Assembly: GCA_016209665.1 (NCBI GenBank)
Contig: JACQVT010000248.1
Location: 1-7,767 of the forward strand
DNA from: Planctomycetota bacterium
GTDB taxonomy: Bacteria > Planctomycetota > Phycisphaerae > UBA1845 > PWPN01
DNA: 7,767 nt
Reading direction: 5' to 3'
A program made the translations under genes and the position numbers. The first letter of the stretch is position 1. Each line of letters opens with the position of its first letter. Below, in pieces: positions 4,202 through 7,767 of this stretch. The notes under the pieces are model-generated. The model was not told where the DNA came from and did no database searches. It saw only the letters and a list, made by a program, of their open reading frames with translations.

Positions 4202-6013
4202 ATGACCGACGTCCTGCCGCCCGCCGCGATCGAGTTCATCCGCCGGTCCGCCGGCAGCGAGCGCTACGCCGACTACCTGCGCGAGGTGCTGGTGCGGCTG
4301 GTCGCGGTCAACACCGCCGGCGAGGGGTCGATCGCCGAGATCGCCGCGCGTGAGGGCCAATTATTCGACATCATTCAGGGGGAGCTTGCCGCCACCGACT
4401 CCGCGGCCGGCGTCGAGCGGGTGCCGATCGACCCGATGATCGCCGCGGACCCCGATTACACCGTTCCCCTCTACGCGATCGGCCGCGACGGCAGCGTGCC
4501 GATGGCGGCGCAGATCTACGCCGGCCGCTGCAACCTTGTCGCGACGCCGGCGTCAGTTTCCGCCGTCGCCCTTGACACGCGACGCGACTCCGTCGCTCCC
4601 GGACGCTCCGCGTCCCGTCGCGAGTCAAGGGTCGCGGGCCGGGTTGATGATCGTCCGCCGGTGATTCTGCATGCCCACATCGACGTGGTGCCGCCGTGGT
4701 TCGGGCCGCGACAGGAGGGCCCACGGGTGTTCGGCCGGGGCACGTGCGACAACAAGGCCCAGGCGGCTATTCTGCTGGCCCAGATGCGGTTGCTCAACGA
4801 GCTGCAGGCCGACCTCGGCGTGGCCGCGGCCCGACGCCGGGTGTACCAGTTCGTCATCGACGAGGAGATCGGCGGCAACGGCTCGCTGGCCCTGGCCCGC
4901 GACCCGCGGCTCGCGGGGGCCAGCGTGCTCGTGCACGAGACGACGGGTTTGCGGCCGTACTGCGCCCACCGCGGATGCGTGTACTACCGGTGCCGTCTGT
5001 CGACGGACGGCGCGGCGGACATCTCGGCGCTGGAGATGTTTCCGTTCGTCGTGCTGGCGATGGAGGACGAGGGCCGCCGCATCCGTGCCGAGTCGAACAC
5101 GCCGATGTTCCTGCCGACGCACGTACAGACGAACCACGGCACATTGGGGCCGTTCGGTCATGCGTGCGGCGCGGTGTGCGACCACGTGGCGTTCGAGATC
5201 TCCGCCCGGGCCCGGGCCAACGCCGAACGCATCGGCATGAAGACCATCGAGTTCCTTGACGACGCGGTGGCCGAATACGTCAAGCTGTACGGCGACAAGA
5301 CCCGCCAGCGCGACCCGGTGACGGGCCAGCCCAAGGTCGCCCGTCATTTCGACGTGAAGGTGGTGCCGGGGCCCGAGTTCCACACGCTGCGGCTGGACGT
5401 GTACGGCCGGGGCGGGCACATGGGGGCCCTGTTCGAGTGCGACAACGCGATTACCAAGGCGGCGTACCTGCTGGCGGCGTTGATGCGGGTGGCTCGGCAG
5501 TTCCCGGCGGTGCGGGCGTTCGGCCGGTTGGCCGAGGATGGCGCCTCGGGCGGCGACCCGCGCTCAGTGCCGACGGAGCTTTGGTTGCAGGGCGGACAGG
5601 GGTTCACGCCCTCGCATCGGATGGAGGACGTCAAGACCCGCCTGCGGGCGGCCGCCCGGCGGGGCGGGCAGGAGTATTGCCGGTTTCGCCGCGCAGCGTT
5701 CCGTGAGTCGATGGTGGAAATGACGTTCGACCTGCTTCACAACGACGCCTACGCGGACTCGCCCGACAGCGAGCCGATGCGGGCTTTGCGGACGGCGTTC
5801 GCGGCCGTCGGTGAGCCCTGGCCCGAGGCTCTGGCCTGGGAGACGAGCTGCGATGCCCGCATCTACCACCACAAGGGCTGCTCGGCGGCGATCTTCGGTG
5901 CGGGCGCGCTCGAAGTGGCCCACGGTCCCAACGAGTACGTGGACATCCCCGAGATGCAGAAAGCCCTGGCGATCAGCACGCTGGCGACCTGGGCAATGAT
6001 CGCCGGGGAATGA
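4202..6013 (+). CDS. M20-family zinc metallopeptidase (ArgE/DapE-like), with in-frame palindromic insertion
   Basis: 603-residue hydrolase of amide bonds, probably cytoplasmic (no signal peptide). M20 landmarks are in order: HAHIDVVP (ligand H159, accessory D161), GRGTCDNK (bridging D183), VIDEEIGG (general base E221, ligand E222), VHETTG (likely ligand E246), the lid motif GRGGHMG (H406), and near the end WETSCDARIYHHKG and VAHGPNEYV (ligand H574). All expected metal and catalytic residues are present, so it is probably active. It is about 150-200 residues longer than typical M20 enzymes. Most of the excess lies between residues about 265 and 395, and another 22 residues (about 123-144) come from palindromic copy B, placed in the loop between CNLVATPA and the strand carrying HAHID. 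GGGAG lies 7 nt before the ATG. Substrate cannot be told. It is likely co-transcribed with the DUF547 gene. Confidence 0.93.
   Translation: MTDVLPPAAIEFIRRSAGSERYADYLREVLVRLVAVNTAGEGSIAEIAAREGQLFDIIQGELAATDSAAGVERVPIDPMIAADPDYTVPLYAIGRDGSVPMAAQIYAGRCNLVATPASVSAVALDTRRDSVAPGRSASRRESRVAGRVDDRPPVILHAHIDVVPPWFGPRQEGPRVFGRGTCDNKAQAAILLAQMRLLNELQADLGVAAARRRVYQFVIDEEIGGNGSLALARDPRLAGASVLVHETTGLRPYCAHRGCVYYRCRLSTDGAADISALEMFPFVVLAMEDEGRRIRAESNTPMFLPTHVQTNHGTLGPFGHACGAVCDHVAFEISARARANAERIGMKTIEFLDDAVAEYVKLYGDKTRQRDPVTGQPKVARHFDVKVVPGPEFHTLRLDVYGRGGHMGALFECDNAITKAAYLLAALMRVARQFPAVRAFGRLAEDGASGGDPRSVPTELWLQGGQGFTPSHRMEDVKTRLRAAARRGGQEYCRFRRAAFRESMVEMTFDLLHNDAYADSPDSEPMRALRTAFAAVGEPWPEALAWETSCDARIYHHKGCSAAIFGAGALEVAHGPNEYVDIPEMQKALAISTLATWAMIAGE
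4569..4631. repeat. three-stem palindromic element, copy B (inside the peptidase gene)
   Basis: 63 bp, exactly 21 codons' worth, with no stop in the gene's frame. Outer arms 4569-4583 and 4617-4631 pair with the same A-A mismatch as copy A (4577/4623), and 4584/4616 add one more pair. The outer 12 bases on each side are identical to copy A. Inside are CGAC-TCC-GTCG (4585-4595), a 5-nt linker and GGACGC-TCC-GCGTCC (4601-4615). Relative to copy A, four stem pairs have changed on both strands with pairing kept, while loops and linkers differ freely. TCG flanks both sides (4566-4568, 4632-4634). Translated, it gives an Arg/Ser-rich stretch starting ALDTRRDS, unlike the rest of the enzyme. Confidence 0.82.
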
Positions 6014-6056
6014 GCCCGTCGCCGCAGTGACCTCAGACCTGTACTACCAGTCTTCT

Positions 6057-6497
6057 TCACGGAGAGATAATCAGCTTGGACCCTAGTAACTCAACGCAAC
6101 GTTTATGCCCCTGACCGGCCGCCTCATGCAGAGGGGTCCTATCCCCGGAATCGCGAGCATCAAGAATGGCACCATGTGCGAGCAGCAGTTCCGCAATCTC
6201 CATATTGCCGATGGATGCCGCGGCGTGCAAAGCAGCCTGCTGTTCACATGTCGTACCGTTCACTTTGGCTCCGGAAGACAGGAGTTCCTCGACGCGCGCT
6301 TTGTCGGCGAACCATGATGCCCGGTAGAGCGGAGTCATTCCATCAGCATCCCTGGCATTCAGGCTCGCCGTCCAATAGGTGCGTGCCCAGCTTGCCAGAA
6401 GAATGACCGCCAGTACGAGCGCGATACCCGTAACGGCCCACCAACAGCACCGACGCACATCCCTCTCGTCCGCGGGTAGGGGCTTGCCGATGTCCAC
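6057..6497 (-). CDS. membrane-anchored ankyrin-repeat protein
   Basis: 146 residues from a GTG start at 6497, supported by GGAAGG about 6 nt upstream. Residues about 1-16 are charged. One transmembrane helix follows (about 19-40, WAVTGIALVLAVILLASWA). The rest is about three ankyrin repeats: ARDADGMTPLYRASWFADKA..VEELLSSGAKVN, then QQAALHAAASIGNMEIAELLLAHGAILDA, then SGDRTPLHEAAGQGHKRCVELLGS, ending soon after. The signature TPLH and ELLL.GA motifs are clear. Ankyrin arrays bind partner proteins, and the helix would tether this one to a membrane with the repeats on one side. The partner is unknown. It is the last gene of a probable three-gene operon, 54 nt behind the second zinc-ribbon gene, and ends 43 nt from the convergent peptidase gene with no clear terminator between. 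It is less GC-rich than the left half of the window. Confidence 0.85.
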   Translation of the reverse strand: MDIGKPLPADERDVRRCCWWAVTGIALVLAVILLASWARTYWTASLNARDADGMTPLYRASWFADKARVEELLSSGAKVNGTTCEQQAALHAAASIGNMEIAELLLAHGAILDARDSGDRTPLHEAAGQGHKRCVELLGSKLIISP

Positions 6498-6551
6498 TGG
6501 ATACCTTCCGATCGGAGCCGGCCGCGAAGCAGCCTCTCACTACAAACCTCA

Positions 6552-6872
6552 CTATATGCGCTCCCCACACTGGGGGCATTTTGGTTCGGCCAATCCACGC
6601 AAGACTGAACCACAGCGGCGGCATTGAGTCTCATGGGGCAGGGCACGTCGGGGCCCCCACTGATAAGTGACCCACCAATATGTCAGCAGTGCAAGGATCG
6701 CTATGGGCAAGACGGTATTCAGCATCTGGGCCGAAACGGCAGTCCAAAGTGTGACTTCTGGGTCGTATTTGCCCTCCGCCGCCTTCCATCGCTCGAACGC
6801 TGGGATAGTAAGGACGAGCATCCACATGAAGGCGGGAACCAGCGACAGTATTGTCCGCAACGGCCAGGGCAT
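6552..6872 (-). CDS. small membrane protein with C-terminal zinc ribbon (paralog 1)
   Basis: 106 residues, function unknown. Two hydrophobic segments (about residues 7-26 and 48-70) precede a cytoplasmic-like tail with a four-cysteine zinc ribbon: C84-x2-C87 (CRRC) and C99-x2-C102 (CPQC) separated by VLRGLAEPK. The ATG at 6872 is chosen over the open frame reaching 7313. GGGGAG lies 8 nt before it, its A is shared with the TGA of the upstream gene (TGATG), and the protein then matches the neighbour end to end: both 106 residues, both starting MPW, with VLPI, TY, GPR, VLR, LAEP and the four cysteines at identical positions. The one-base overlap suggests translational coupling. The upstream gene's ribosome-facing signal for this start lies within the codons of its own last CGE. 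Not a family I can name, though the tail type is common in planctomycete small proteins. Confidence 0.82.
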   Translation of the reverse strand: MPWPLRTILSLVPAFMWMLVLTIPAFERWKAAEGKYDPEVTLWTAVSAQMLNTVLPIAILALLTYWWVTYQWGPRRALPHETQCRRCGSVLRGLAEPKCPQCGERI

Positions 6873-7192
6873 CAGATCTGCTCCCCACAACTCGGACACC
6901 GGGGCTCGGCGAGGTTGCGCAGTACGCCCTCGCACTTGCGACAGCGAGTGTGGAACCTGTTGTCGTGGCGAGGTCCAAGGTGTCCCGCGAGCAGTGAGTA
7001 AGTCGCAACCGTCAGTAGCGAAATCGGCAAGACCTGCTGACCAATCCCTGAGACCATCCAGGGCACAAACTTGCTGATCGGGTTCATCTCTGTACTGATG
7101 GGCTGCCAAGACAGCCAGACAAGAAGGACCCGAAGAACAACGTAAAGACTTGGGGGAATGACCGCGAGAATCACTCGGATCAGCCAAGGCAT
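6872..7192 (-). CDS. small membrane protein with C-terminal zinc ribbon (paralog 2)
   Basis: 106 residues, first gene of the probable operon. Like its downstream paralog it has two hydrophobic segments (about residues 6-29 and 47-70) and a zinc ribbon with C84, C87, C99 and C102 (CRKC...CPSC). The ATG at 7192 rather than an earlier one at 7249 is supported by GGAG 7 nt upstream and by gapless alignment to the neighbour from MPW onward. The two share roughly a third of residues, concentrated at the N-terminus, the second helix (VLPI..L...TY) and the ribbon, so the tandem duplication is old. The central loop between helices differs most. The stop overlaps the next start by one base. The ribbon could bind zinc, nucleic acid or a protein. 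No catalytic motif is visible. Confidence 0.82.
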   Translation of the reverse strand: MPWLIRVILAVIPPSLYVVLRVLLVWLSWQPISTEMNPISKFVPWMVSGIGQQVLPISLLTVATYSLLAGHLGPRHDNRFHTRCRKCEGVLRNLAEPRCPSCGEQI

Positions 7193-7282
7193 CGCCAGAC
7201 TCCAGGCCTGAGAGGCTGCCACCGCAGTGGGCAATTGAGCCGGACGCACCGCCGGGTCGTCTGTCGCTCAATGCAGCACCAG

Positions 7283-7312
7283 AGTATACGAGCGCCGAGG
7301 CGGTCCTGTCCA
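7283..7312 (-). promoter_or_regulatory. promoter for the zinc-ribbon/ankyrin operon
   Basis: On the minus strand TGGACA (7307-7312, 5 of 6 to TTGACA), 18 bp spacer, TATACT (7283-7288, 5 of 6 to TATAAT). Transcription would begin near 7276, leaving a leader of about 84 nt before the ATG at 7192. This is the best sigma70-type promoter in the window. Confidence 0.58.
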
Positions 7313-7328
7313 TCCCCGTCGGTTTGTA

Positions 7329-7342
7329 GCCTTTAGGAAGGC
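7329..7342 (-). terminator. weak hairpin after the DUF2283 gene
   Basis: Perfect 5 bp stem GCCTT/AAGGC with a 4-nt loop, 13 nt past the DUF2283 stop, between it and the promoter of the next operon. No run of T follows on the minus strand, so this is only a possible weak terminator. Confidence 0.2.
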
Positions 7343-7355
7343 GTGCCGGGTACCG

Positions 7356-7553
7356 TCACCCCGCGACCTGGAACTGGATGATCCGGGCCTCGTCGACGCG
7401 CCTGGAGGCATCCAGGACTTGAATGTCAACGAGAGTGCCGTCGGCGTCGTAGTGCACGATCACGTCGGGTTTGTCCTCATCGCTCTCGGCCACCGGCCCA
7501 GGCTTGATTTCGATGGTCAGGGTATCCGCCCGTGCGCCATGTGCCACCCTCAT
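7356..7553 (-). CDS. DUF2283 family protein
   Basis: 65 residues. The family pattern is ADxLxI near the start, then a GPVAESDE-type acidic turn, VIVHYDADGTLVDIQVLDAS in the second half. Here RADTLTIEIKPGPVAESDEDKPDVIVHYDADG and the following strand fit it over almost the full length. The ATG at 7553 is the only start after an in-frame TAG thirteen codons upstream. No Shine-Dalgarno is seen. The function of DUF2283 is unknown; members are often found beside small toxin-antitoxin-like genes, and here it follows a probable antitoxin by 64 nt in the same direction. Family call fairly sure, role open. Confidence 0.78.
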   Translation of the reverse strand: MRVAHGARADTLTIEIKPGPVAESDEDKPDVIVHYDADGTLVDIQVLDASRRVDEARIIQFQVAG

Positions 7554-7617
7554 GGCCGATCGTTCGGACTGTTGGTCCCCTGGGACGGCCTATGGTTACT
7601 CTCCGCTGGCCCCGGCG

Positions 7618-7767
7618 CTAGTCGGTCAGGCCGAAGCGGCGGCGGACATCGTCGAGGGGCACCGGGACTTGGCCTTCGTTCTCAGCCTTCGCCCGGCGTA
7701 GTTCGAGCAAGTCTTCCGCGTCGGCGAGGCGCTCTTGAATCTCAAGAAACTCCTCGTAGGGCAGCAC
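7618..7767 (-). CDS. C-terminal end of a Phd/RelB-type antitoxin-like protein, cut by window edge
   Basis: The last 49 codons and a TAG stop (7618-7620) of a gene entering from the right edge. The peptide opens VLPYEEFLEIQERLADAEDLLELRRAKAE and ends VPLDDVRRRFGLTD. A VLPYEEF strand turning into a charged helix, then VPLDEV..RLG, is the usual C-terminal half of Phd/YefM-like type II antitoxins, the part that wraps the toxin. The N-terminal DNA-binding half lies outside the window. No RelE/ParE-like toxin follows it. The next gene in the same direction is DUF2283. The toxin might be upstream, elsewhere, or absent. Confidence 0.6.
   Translation of the reverse strand: MLPYEEFLEIQERLADAEDLLELRRAKAENEGQVPVPLDDVRRRFGLTD

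Noticed and set aside
4116..4631. The palindromic copies as integron attC sites or as a two-repeat CRISPR.
   Set aside because: The integron core-site consensus is absent, no gene-cassette layout is seen, the copies are 450 bp apart and the segment between them is ordinary coding sequence.
6873..7313. N-terminal extension of zinc-ribbon paralog 1 back to 7313.
   Set aside because: It would be out-of-frame translation of paralog 2; overlap start, ribosome site and equal length support the ATG at 6872.

Overview
The window is GC-rich bacterial chromosome. I infer a member of the Planctomycetota, possibly Phycisphaerae, from the dense GC-rich hairpin repeats, the Hsp20-Lon gene pair, and two small membrane proteins ending in a CRxC...CPxCGE zinc ribbon of a kind I associate with that phylum. 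There is no rRNA or marker gene, so this placement is tentative.

Layout. (1) Positions 1-2368, minus strand: a protein quality-control pair, a small heat-shock protein (Hsp20) followed by Lon protease, which runs off the left edge before its proteolytic domain. (2) Positions 2369-3233: no intact conserved gene. It holds a short, apparently broken membrane-protein ORF, an A/T-richer stretch, a candidate small RNA with its own promoter and terminator, and two hairpin repeats. (3) Positions 3234-6013, plus strand: a DUF547 lipoprotein followed by a long M20-family metallopeptidase. (4) Positions 6057-7192, minus strand: three small genes that look like one operon, two tandem 106-residue membrane/zinc-ribbon paralogs that overlap by one base, then a membrane-anchored ankyrin-repeat protein. 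A good sigma70-type promoter lies upstream. This block is visibly less GC-rich than the left part. (5) Positions 7356-7767, minus strand: a DUF2283 protein and the C-terminal end of a probable Phd/RelB-type antitoxin cut by the right edge.

The most interesting signal is a 62-63 bp palindromic element present twice, 450 bp apart. One copy lies between the DUF547 and peptidase genes (4116-4177). The other lies inside the peptidase reading frame (4569-4631). Both fold into the same three-stem form: a 15 bp outer stem with an identical A-A mismatch, a 4 bp hairpin and a 6 bp hairpin. Where the stems differ, both strands have changed together so that pairing is kept. The coding copy is 63 bp, keeps the frame open, and adds about 22 residues in a loop just before the metal-binding HAHID motif. 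It is reminiscent of Rickettsia palindromic elements but belongs to no family I recognise.
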